DNA from: an uncultured Pseudomonadota bacterium | Lineage (GTDB): Bacteria; Pseudomonadota; Gammaproteobacteria; Burkholderiales; SG8-39 | Direction of reading: 5' to 3' | DNA: 26,696 bases | Assembly (NCBI GenBank): GCA_903909415.1 | Contig: CAIVVS010000186.1 | Location: forward strand, 1 to 26,696 | Shown here: one piece after another, positions 6,891-13,446 of the stretch | Layout: the number at the start of each line of letters is the position of its first letter | Numbering within the stretch: position 1 is the first letter of the stretch | The notes under the pieces: generated by a model | What the model was told of the DNA's origin: nothing | Databases searched by the model: none | Seen by the model: the letters and a program-made list of their open reading frames with translations, nothing else | Made by a program: the position numbers and the translations under genes

Positions 6891-9023
6891 GTGAACCGGC
6901 TCTCGCCCGCAGCCCGCTCCGCGATGGAGCTCATGTCCTCGATGCGCTTCGCCATCAGCCTGCTGACGGTGATCTCGGTGGCGTCGGTGATCGGCACGGT
7001 GCTCAAGCAGAACGAGCCTTACGCGAACTACCTGAACCAGTTCGGCCCGTTCTGGTTTCCGCTGTTCGGCCGGCTCGGCCTGTACAGCGTCTACAACGCC
7101 TGGTGGTTCCTGGTGATCCTCGCCTTCCTGGTGGGCTCCACCAGCCTGTGCGTGTGGCGCAACGCGCCCATCATGCTGCGCGAGGTCGGGCGCTTCCGCG
7201 AGAACCTGCGCGAGCGCGCGTTCGACAACTTCCCGATGCGCGCCAGCTTCGGCGCGGCGAACGGGCCAGGCGCCGCCGCCGCGCGCGTGCAGGCGCTGAC
7301 CGCGTACCTCGCCGCAAAGGGATTCAGCTGGCGCACCGCGCCCTCCGGCGAGTCCACGCTGATCGCGGCCAAGGCCGGCATGTACCGCAGGGTGGGCTAC
7401 GTGTTCGCGCATTCCGCCATCGTGATGATCTGCCTCGGCGGCCTGGCCGACAGCGAGGTGTCCACGCGCATGGCGGTGCTCAGCGGCGCCAAGACACCCG
7501 TGTCCGGCAGCATGCGGATCGCCGACGTGCCGCCCGAGTCGCGCCTGTCGCCGTCCAACTGGAGCTTCCGGGGCAACCTGCTGGTGCCAGAGGGGCAGTC
7601 CGGCAACGCGGCGGTGCTGAACCTCGGCGACGGGGTGCTGGTGCAGGACCTGCCCTTCACCATCTCGCTCAAGCGCTTCCAGATCGAGCACTACTCCACC
7701 GGGCAGCCGAAGCTGTTCGCCAGCGACGTGATCGTGACCGACCGCGACACCGGGAAATCCTTCGAGTCGCGCATCGAGGTCAACAAGCCCCTGATCCACA
7801 AGGGCATCGCGGTGTACCAGTCCGGATTCGATGATGGCGGCACGTTGCTGCGCCTGACCATGCGCAACCTGCTGGGGGGCGCGCGGCCGCTGCGCGAACT
7901 GGAGGTGCGCGTGGGCGACTCCTTCGCGCTGGATGTCGCCGACGCGAAGTACACCATGGAGCTGACGGGATTCCGGCCGATCAACGTCGAGAACGTCGGT
8001 GATGCGGCCGCGGCCGCGGACGCCGGCCCCAGGGGCATGTTCGAGGCGCTCGCCAAGGGGATGGGATCGGCCGCGCCGCCCGCGGACCGCAAGCGCGACC
8101 TGCGCAACGTCGGCCCGAGCTACCAGTACAAGCTGCGCGACGCGGCCGGCCAGGCACGCGAGTACAGCAACTACATGCTGCCGCTGCCGCTGGACGGCCG
8201 CTGGTACCTGATGACCGGCGTGCGCGAGCAGCCGGCCGACCCGTTCCGTTTCCTGCGCCTGCCTCTGGACGAGGCGGGCGGCATGGACGAGTACGCGCGC
8301 TTGCGCTCGGTGCTGCTGGACGGCAGCCTGTATGCCGAGGTCGGGCGCCGTTTCGCGTCGGCCGGTACGGCGCAGCACCAGTCGGGCGCGGGCGCCGCGC
8401 CCGCGCTCAGCGAGACCATGCGTACCCGCCTGGCGGAGTCCGCCGCGCGCGTGCTCGAGACCTTCAGCGTACGCGGCTACCAGTCGGTGGCGGCCTTCCT
8501 CGAGCAGCAGGTGCCCGAGGGCGAGCGCGACAAGGCCGCCGAGATCTACATCCGCATCCTGCAGGGCGCGGCCTGGGAGGCCTGGCAGCTCGCGCGCGAG
8601 CGCGCCGGCCTGCCGCGGCTCGCCGCTACGCCGGAGCGCGGACGCTTCATCCAGGACGGCCTCAACGCGCTGTCCGACACCTTTTTCTACGGCGTGCCGC
8701 TGTACATGCAGCTGGACTCGTATGAGGAGGTCAAGGCCAGTGTGTTCCAGTTGACGCGCTCACCGGGCAAGCCTATCGTCTATTGGGGATGCGCCCTGCT
8801 GGTATTGGGGATATTCGCGATGTTCTACCTGCGCGAGCGGCGTCTCTGGCTGCTGGTCCATCCCGACGGCGCCACGCGCCTGGCCTTCACCTCCAACCGG
8901 CGGACGCTGGACGTGGACGAGGAATTCGCCGGCCACCGCAACGCGATCTCTGAATTGCTGTCCAAAGACGGACTGACCGGCGCGGCCACACCGATGAATG
9001 CCGCGCCGCCCGCGGGCGCCTGA
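6891..9023 (+). CDS. resB: Cytochrome c biogenesis protein ResB (System II)
   Basis: This 710-residue protein works with CcsB to export haem and attach it to CXXCH apocytochromes outside the inner membrane. The N-terminus has the family signature around SMRFAISLLTVISVASVIGT (TM1, about 17-36) and NQFGPFWF. TM2 is about 70-89, TM3 about 169-186 with a conserved-type His174 (VFAHSAIVMICLGG), then a large periplasmic domain and TM4 (about 626-647). GTG 6891 is taken as start; an AGGA lies 14 bases upstream, and ATG 6924 is an alternative that still keeps TM1. A five-codon ORF (6877-6894) overlaps the start. ccsB follows 27 bp later, so they form one unit. Confidence 0.95.
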   Translation: MNRLSPAARSAMELMSSMRFAISLLTVISVASVIGTVLKQNEPYANYLNQFGPFWFPLFGRLGLYSVYNAWWFLVILAFLVGSTSLCVWRNAPIMLREVGRFRENLRERAFDNFPMRASFGAANGPGAAAARVQALTAYLAAKGFSWRTAPSGESTLIAAKAGMYRRVGYVFAHSAIVMICLGGLADSEVSTRMAVLSGAKTPVSGSMRIADVPPESRLSPSNWSFRGNLLVPEGQSGNAAVLNLGDGVLVQDLPFTISLKRFQIEHYSTGQPKLFASDVIVTDRDTGKSFESRIEVNKPLIHKGIAVYQSGFDDGGTLLRLTMRNLLGGARPLRELEVRVGDSFALDVADAKYTMELTGFRPINVENVGDAAAAADAGPRGMFEALAKGMGSAAPPADRKRDLRNVGPSYQYKLRDAAGQAREYSNYMLPLPLDGRWYLMTGVREQPADPFRFLRLPLDEAGGMDEYARLRSVLLDGSLYAEVGRRFASAGTAQHQSGAGAAPALSETMRTRLAESAARVLETFSVRGYQSVAAFLEQQVPEGERDKAAEIYIRILQGAAWEAWQLARERAGLPRLAATPERGRFIQDGLNALSDTFFYGVPLYMQLDSYEEVKASVFQLTRSPGKPIVYWGCALLVLGIFAMFYLRERRLWLLVHPDGATRLAFTSNRRTLDVDEEFAGHRNAISELLSKDGLTGAATPMNAAPPAGA

Positions 9024-9050
9024 GCCCGCCGACCACCAGGAACCGACGCC

Positions 9051-10370
9051 ATGGAACTGACGCACGCACGACCGCTGACCGACGGACCGCGCCGGCTGTC
9101 GTGGTTCGACTGGCTGTACATGGCGCTCATCGCGGCGGGCACCGGCTACGCGATGGTGCGGCTGGGCTCGGCCATGGACGGCTATGACATGGCGGTGCTC
9201 GTGGGCGCCGCCATCGCGCTGGGGGCGCTCGGCGTGCGCTGGAAGCCGATGCGGCCGCTGGCCATCGTGAGCGCGGCGGTATCCCTGTTCGCGATCAGCC
9301 TCTACCAGGGCGACCTCGCGCGTGCCGAGGACGTGTTCCTGCTCAAGTACCTCGCCTCCAGCCAGTCGGCCATCCTGTGGATGAGCGCGCTGTACTTCAT
9401 GGCGACCGCCGCCTACTGGGGCGGGCTGTTCACCGGGTCGGAGTTCGCCTCGCGCAGCGGCACCGTTCTCACCTGGTGCGCCATCGTCTTCGGCATCGTC
9501 GGCCTGATGGTGCGCTGGCACGAGTCCTACCTGATCGGCCCCGACGTCGGCCACATTCCGGTGTCGAACCTGTACGAGGTCTTCGTGCTGTTCTGCCTGA
9601 TCACCTCCATGTTCTACCTGCACTACGAGGAGCGCTATGACACGCGCTCGCTGGGCGCGTTCGTGCTGCTGGTGATCAGCGCGGCGGTCGGCTTCCTGCT
9701 CTGGTACACGTTCGAGCGCGGTGCGCACGAGATCCAGCCGCTGGTGCCGGCGCTGCAGTCCTGGTGGATGAAGATCCACGTGCCTGCGAACTTCGTCGGC
9801 TACGGCACTTTCTCGCTCGCGGCGATGGTGGGGTTTGCCTACCTCGTGAAGGACCAGAGCGAAGCGCAGTCCGCGGGCAAGCGCGGCGCGATCGCCCTCT
9901 GGGGCGCGGCGCTCACGCTTGCGCTGGCGCTCGGCATCGAGGCGGTGGCATTCCGCCGCACGGGCGCCTCGGCCTACTGGCTGGCGTACTTCGCGGTGTT
10001 CATGCTGATCCTCGGCGCCATCGTGATGCTGCGCCATCGCATCGCCTCGCGCCTGCCGTCGCGGGAGATCCTCGATGACGTGATGTACAAGTCCATCGCG
10101 GTGGGCTTCGCGTTCTTCACGGTGGCCACCATCCTGGGCGCGCTGTGGGCTGCCGAGGCCTGGGGCACCTACTGGCAGTGGGACCCCAAGGAAACGTGGG
10201 CGTTGATCGTCTGGCTCAACTACGCGGCCTGGCTGCACCTGCGCATGATCAAGGGTTTGCGCGGCCCGGTGCTCGCGTGGTGGGCAATGGCCGGACTGCT
10301 GGTGACGACGTTCGCCTTCCTCGGGGTCAACATGTTCCTGTCCGGCCTGCACTCGTATGGACAGCTCTGA
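9051..10370 (+). CDS. ccsB: Cytochrome c biogenesis protein CcsB/CcsA (ResC)
   Basis: A 439-residue, multi-pass inner-membrane haem handling protein that together with ResB forms the System II cytochrome c synthetase. The diagnostic tryptophan-rich WWD motif WGTYWQWDPKETW is at 371-383, before the last membrane helices. A conserved-type external histidine is His243 in MKIHVPANFVGYG. A good AGGAA lies 8 bases before the ATG. With resB directly upstream and cytochrome c4 before that, this is a c-type cytochrome maturation and transport locus. No ccmABCDEFGH (System I) gene is in the window, as expected for an organism using System II. Confidence 0.96.
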   Translation: MELTHARPLTDGPRRLSWFDWLYMALIAAGTGYAMVRLGSAMDGYDMAVLVGAAIALGALGVRWKPMRPLAIVSAAVSLFAISLYQGDLARAEDVFLLKYLASSQSAILWMSALYFMATAAYWGGLFTGSEFASRSGTVLTWCAIVFGIVGLMVRWHESYLIGPDVGHIPVSNLYEVFVLFCLITSMFYLHYEERYDTRSLGAFVLLVISAAVGFLLWYTFERGAHEIQPLVPALQSWWMKIHVPANFVGYGTFSLAAMVGFAYLVKDQSEAQSAGKRGAIALWGAALTLALALGIEAVAFRRTGASAYWLAYFAVFMLILGAIVMLRHRIASRLPSREILDDVMYKSIAVGFAFFTVATILGALWAAEAWGTYWQWDPKETWALIVWLNYAAWLHLRMIKGLRGPVLAWWAMAGLLVTTFAFLGVNMFLSGLHSYGQL

Positions 10371-10386
10371 GGCGCCCCGCGCGCCC

Positions 10387-10415
10387 GGAATAAAGGCCGG
10401 CCAGTCCGCGTATAC
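10387..10415 (+). promoter_or_regulatory. Candidate ECF-type promoter of the sigma/anti-sigma/msrPQ genes
   Basis: GGAATAA (10387-10393) and, after 15 bases, CGTATA (10409-10414) resemble the GGAA...N...CGT layout of ECF promoters, which are often autoregulated. The -10 overlaps a 10-bp palindrome ATACCGGTAT (10412-10421) that could bind another regulator. The spacing between GGAAN and GTN (18 nt) equals that at 5071-5096. Pattern evidence only. Confidence 0.35.
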
Positions 10416-10433
10416 CGGTATGCCGGGTCCGCG

Positions 10434-10970
10434 ATGACCCAGCCGGCGGCAGAGTCATCCGCGCAGCCGGGCGGCCATCCGATCGTCACGCACATTCCCC
10501 GCCTGCGGCGCTACGCGCGCGCGCTGCTGGGAGACCGCTATGCGGCGGACGACCTGGTCCAGGACACGCTGGAGCGTGCCTGGACGAAACTCCACCTTTG
10601 GCGCGAAGGCAGCGACCTGCGCGCATGGCTCTTCGCGATCATGCACAACGTCTTCGTCAACCAGCTGCGCAGCCGCCGTCCGGTCACCGAGCCTATCGTG
10701 GACGACCTGCCGGCCGTCCCGGTCACCGGGAGGCAGGCGGAGATGCTGGAGCTGCTTGACGTCGAGCGCGCACTGCACCGCTTGCCCGCCGAGCAGCGCG
10801 AGGTGCTGCTGCTGATCGCGCTGGAGCAGATGTCCTACGAGGAAGTCAGCCGCGCCCTCGACATCCCCATCGGCACGGTGATGTCGCGCCTCTCGCGCGG
10901 GCGCGAGCGCATGCGCTCGCTGGTCGAGGGCACGGTGGATGCGGGCGCCGCGCTCAAGGTCGTCAAGTAA
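10434..10970 (+). CDS. ECF-family RNA polymerase sigma factor
   Basis: A 178-residue protein with only sigma regions 2 and 4, as in ECF sigma factors. Region 2 (about 21-85) has YARALLGDRYAADDLVQDT and the -10 recognition helix ending AWLFAIMHNVFVNQL. Region 4 (about 110-165) has LPAEQREVLLLIALEQMSYE and the helix-turn-helix SRALDIPIGTVMSRLSRGR. It is followed 18 bp later by an anti-sigma factor gene and then msrP and msrQ, implying control of envelope oxidative damage repair (inference from linkage). The start at ATG 10434 lacks a strong Shine-Dalgarno. A GGAATAA/CGTATA element upstream may be its own target. It is not clearly the rpoE orthologue; the subgroup is unassigned. Confidence 0.95.
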   Translation: MTQPAAESSAQPGGHPIVTHIPRLRRYARALLGDRYAADDLVQDTLERAWTKLHLWREGSDLRAWLFAIMHNVFVNQLRSRRPVTEPIVDDLPAVPVTGRQAEMLELLDVERALHRLPAEQREVLLLIALEQMSYEEVSRALDIPIGTVMSRLSRGRERMRSLVEGTVDAGAALKVVK

Positions 10971-10988
10971 GGCCATGGACTGAGCGAC

Positions 10989-11753
10989 ATGGCCCACCAC
11001 GACATCACCCAGGAGGACCTCCACGCCTATGTGGACGGCCTGCTGACCGAGGCGCGGCGACTGGACGTCGAGGCCTGGCTGTCCGAGCGCCCGGCCGAGG
11101 CCGACAGGGTGCGCGCCTGGACGCTGCAGAACCAGGCGCTGCGCGGCGTGTTCAACACGGTGCTCGACGAACCGGTTCCCGGCCACCTGGCTTCGATCGC
11201 GGCGCGCGCGCCCAGGCCGCGGTTCGCCGGGGCCTGGAAGTACGCGATGGCGGCGGGCGTGTTCGCCCTGGGCATTGCGTTGGGGTGGGTCGCGCGTGAC
11301 CGGATGCCGGGCGCGCAGGCATCGCTGCCCCTGGCCCGCCAGGCCGCCATCGCCCACGCGGTATACTCGCCCGAGGTCCGGCACCCGGTGGAAGTCGGCG
11401 CGGACCAGGAAGCGCACCTGGTGGCCTGGCTGTCCAAGCGCCTCGGCCGGCCGCTCAAGACCCTTCAACTGCAGCCCATGGGCTACGAGCTGGTCGGCGG
11501 CCGCCTGCTGTCGGGGCCGCAGGGGCCGGTCGCCCAGTTCATGTACCAGGACACCAAGGGCCAGCGCCTGACCTTGTACGTGACCGGCCAGCGCGCGGGA
11601 TCGCGGGACACGGCGTTCCGGTTCTCGCAGGAGGAGCGCGTGTCGGTGTTCTACTGGATCGACGGCAACTACGGCTACGCGCTGTCCGGGGAGATGGGCC
11701 GCGAGCCGCTGCTCGCCATCGCCAACGCGGTGTACCGCCAGCTCAATCCCTGA
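10989..11753 (+). CDS. Membrane-bound anti-sigma factor (RsiW/COG5662-like)
   Basis: A 254-residue single-pass protein encoded right after the ECF sigma gene. The N-terminal part (1-75) starts ITQEDLHAYVDGLLTEARR, the typical anti-sigma helix that clamps its sigma factor. One membrane segment lies at about 82-102 (AWKYAMAAGVFALGIALGWV), and a periplasmic domain of about 150 residues follows, ending GYALSGEMGREPLLAIANAV. The protein contains no cysteine, so it cannot use the HxxxCxxC zinc switch found in many redox-responsive anti-sigma factors. Release of the sigma factor would therefore have to depend on the periplasmic domain, for example ligand binding or proteolysis (inference). Function as anti-sigma is from position and N-terminal pattern. 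Confidence 0.88.
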   Translation: MAHHDITQEDLHAYVDGLLTEARRLDVEAWLSERPAEADRVRAWTLQNQALRGVFNTVLDEPVPGHLASIAARAPRPRFAGAWKYAMAAGVFALGIALGWVARDRMPGAQASLPLARQAAIAHAVYSPEVRHPVEVGADQEAHLVAWLSKRLGRPLKTLQLQPMGYELVGGRLLSGPQGPVAQFMYQDTKGQRLTLYVTGQRAGSRDTAFRFSQEERVSVFYWIDGNYGYALSGEMGREPLLAIANAVYRQLNP

Positions 11754-11765
11754 GTGATGCTGGCT

Positions 11766-11789
11766 GCCGCGGACGCCCCCGTCCGTGGC
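11766..11789 (+). terminator. Strong hairpin between anti-sigma gene and msrP
   Basis: A 10-bp stem with one G-U pair (11766-11775 with 11780-11789) and a CCCC loop starts 13 bp after the anti-sigma stop. No T-tract follows. It could attenuate transcription or stabilise the upstream mRNA, giving different levels of sigma/anti-sigma and msrPQ. Confidence 0.45.
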
Positions 11790-11858
11790 CCGTAAGGAAT
11801 CCGCGGAGCGCGCGACAGATGATGCAAGACCCGCCATGCTGCAATACACGGAGCCACC

Positions 11859-12809
11859 ATGCTGATCAAACGACCCAGTGACATCGCCCCTTCCGAGATC
11901 ACGCCCGAGGGTATGTACCGGCGACGGCGCGAGTTCCTGCAGGCCGCCGGCGCGCTGACCATAGGCGGCGCGGCCGCCGCCCTGGCACCGTCGGAGGCGC
12001 GCGCGCAGGCGGGCGCCAAGATCGCCGGCGCGAGGAAGAGCGCGCTCAGTACGTCGGAGAAGCCGAACAGCTACAAGGAAGTCACGACCTACAACAACTA
12101 CTACGAGTTCGGAACCGACAAGTCGGATCCGGTGCAGTACGCCGGAAAGCTCAAGGTGCGCCCGTGGACCATCGCCGTCGAGGGCGAGGTGGCCAAGCCG
12201 CGCACCCTGGGCATCGAGGACCTGCTCAAGCTCGGCCAGGAGGAGCGCATCTACCGCATGCGCTGCGTCGAGGCCTGGTCCATGGTGATTCCCTGGATCG
12301 GATTCGAGTTCAACCAGATCGCAAGGATGGTGGAGCCCACCTCCAAGGCGAAGTTCGTGGAGTTCCACACCGCGCTGCAGACCGACACCATGCCGGGGGT
12401 GCGCCTGCCCGTGCTGGAATGGCCGTACGTCGAGGGACTGCGCATCGACGAAGCGATGCACCCGCTCACGCTCATGGCCGTCGGGCTCTACGACGAGGTG
12501 TTGCCCAACCAGAATGGTGCGCCGATCCGTTTGGTGGTGCCGTGGAAGTACGGGTTCAAGAGCGCCAAGTCGGTGGTGCGCATCCGCTTCACCGAGAAGC
12601 AGCCGAAGATCGCCTGGGAGAAGGCCGCCTCCCACGAGTACGGCTTCTATTCCAACGTGAATCCGACTGTCGACCATCCGCGCTGGAGCCAGAAGCGCGA
12701 AAAGCGCCTGCCGAGCTTCTTCGCCAACCGCGATACGCAGATGTTCAACGGGTACGGCGACCAGGTCGCGGGCCTGTACGCTGGCATGGACCTGAAGAAG
12801 CTTTTCTGA
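11859..12809 (+). CDS. msrP: Protein-methionine-sulfoxide reductase catalytic subunit MsrP (YedY)
   Basis: A 316-residue periplasmic molybdoenzyme that reduces methionine sulfoxide in oxidised envelope proteins. The N-terminus has a twin-arginine signal ([11 protein letters not shown], 21-31) with a probable cleavage after ARA near 48, so it is exported folded with its molybdopterin. Cys136 in [13 protein letters not shown] is the molybdenum-ligating cysteine of the sulfite-oxidase fold. The conserved [22 protein letters not shown] region and the C-terminal tail ending GMDLKKLF are present. GGAG (11850-11853) supports ATG 11859. msrQ, its membrane electron donor, follows 16 bp downstream. Linkage to an ECF sigma/anti-sigma pair suggests stress induction. 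Confidence 0.97.
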   Translation: MLIKRPSDIAPSEITPEGMYRRRREFLQAAGALTIGGAAAALAPSEARAQAGAKIAGARKSALSTSEKPNSYKEVTTYNNYYEFGTDKSDPVQYAGKLKVRPWTIAVEGEVAKPRTLGIEDLLKLGQEERIYRMRCVEAWSMVIPWIGFEFNQIARMVEPTSKAKFVEFHTALQTDTMPGVRLPVLEWPYVEGLRIDEAMHPLTLMAVGLYDEVLPNQNGAPIRLVVPWKYGFKSAKSVVRIRFTEKQPKIAWEKAASHEYGFYSNVNPTVDHPRWSQKREKRLPSFFANRDTQMFNGYGDQVAGLYAGMDLKKLF

Positions 12810-12825
12810 AGGGCGGGCGGCGGGC

Positions 12826-13446
12826 ATGGCCATCGGCCGCATCGGCGCGGCGAAGATCGCGCTTTTCGTCGTCGCCCTGGTGCCGTTGGCGCGGCTGGTC
12901 GCGGGCGCCCTGGTCTGGCAGGAGTGGCTGGGTGCCAACCCAGCCGAGTTCATCGTCCGCTCGACCGGGGACTGGACGCTTCGCATCCTGCTCGCCACGC
13001 TGGCGGTGACGCCCCTGCGCCGCTGGACCGGCTGGCACTGGTTGGTCGACCTGCGTCGCATGCTCGGCCTGTTCGCGTTCTTCTACGGCCTGGTGCACCT
13101 TGCGAGTTACGTCGCCTTCGACCACGTCTTCGATTTCCAGGAGATCGTCAAGGACATCATCAAGCGCCCGTTCATCACGGTGGGCTTCGCGTCCCTGGCG
13201 CTGATGCTTCCCCTCGCCGTGACCTCGCTGGACCGCATGGTGCGTTGGATGGGCAGCCGGCGCTGGATCGCGCTGCACCGCCTGGTGTACGTGATCGCGC
13301 CCCTGGCGGTGCTGCACTTCTGGTGGATGGTGAAGCGCGACCTCACCGAACCCATCATCTATGCGGTGGTGCTGGCGGTGCTGCTCGGCGCGCGTTGGGT
13401 ACAGCGTCGCGCCGCCCGCCGCCCGCCCCGGCGGGCGGCGGGCTGA
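12826..13446 (+). CDS. msrQ: MsrPQ haem-binding membrane subunit MsrQ (YedZ)
   Basis: A 206-residue, roughly six-helix membrane protein that passes electrons from the quinone pool or flavin reductases to MsrP. Family features include the segment DLRRMLGLFAFFYGLVHLAS with a haem histidine, and ALHRLVYVIAPLAVLHFWWM with further histidines in a ferric-reductase-like fold. It begins 16 bp after msrP. The last codons encode RRAARRPPRRAAG, a low-complexity basic tail imposed by a 30-base GC hairpin that ends directly at the TGA. The stop abuts the convergent RND gene stop as TGATCA (13444-13449), leaving no intergenic base. Confidence 0.96.
   Translation: MAIGRIGAAKIALFVVALVPLARLVAGALVWQEWLGANPAEFIVRSTGDWTLRILLATLAVTPLRRWTGWHWLVDLRRMLGLFAFFYGLVHLASYVAFDHVFDFQEIVKDIIKRPFITVGFASLALMLPLAVTSLDRMVRWMGSRRWIALHRLVYVIAPLAVLHFWWMVKRDLTEPIIYAVVLAVLLGARWVQRRAARRPPRRAAG
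13414..13443. terminator. 14-bp GC hairpin at the msrQ / RND convergent ends
   Basis: Bases 13414-13427 and 13430-13443 form a perfect 14-bp inverted repeat of only G and C, with CC at the centre (in practice a slightly shorter stem with a 4-6 nt loop). It lies wholly inside the msrQ coding end and touches its stop. No T-tract occurs on either strand, so it may act as a bidirectional pause or Rho-assisted terminator. Confidence 0.5.

Noticed and set aside
11819..11881. 20-codon ORF with Cys-Cys and His-His overlapping the msrP start, considered as a MrpX-like peptide
   Set aside because: It is not methionine-rich, has no signal peptide or convincing ribosome-binding site, and overlaps the msrP start out of frame.
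10455..13061. Minus-strand open frame of about 868 codons across sigma, anti-sigma, msrP and msrQ
   Set aside because: Shadow frame: no domain, composition typical of reverse-strand GC-rich coding DNA, and it spans four good genes with intact motifs.
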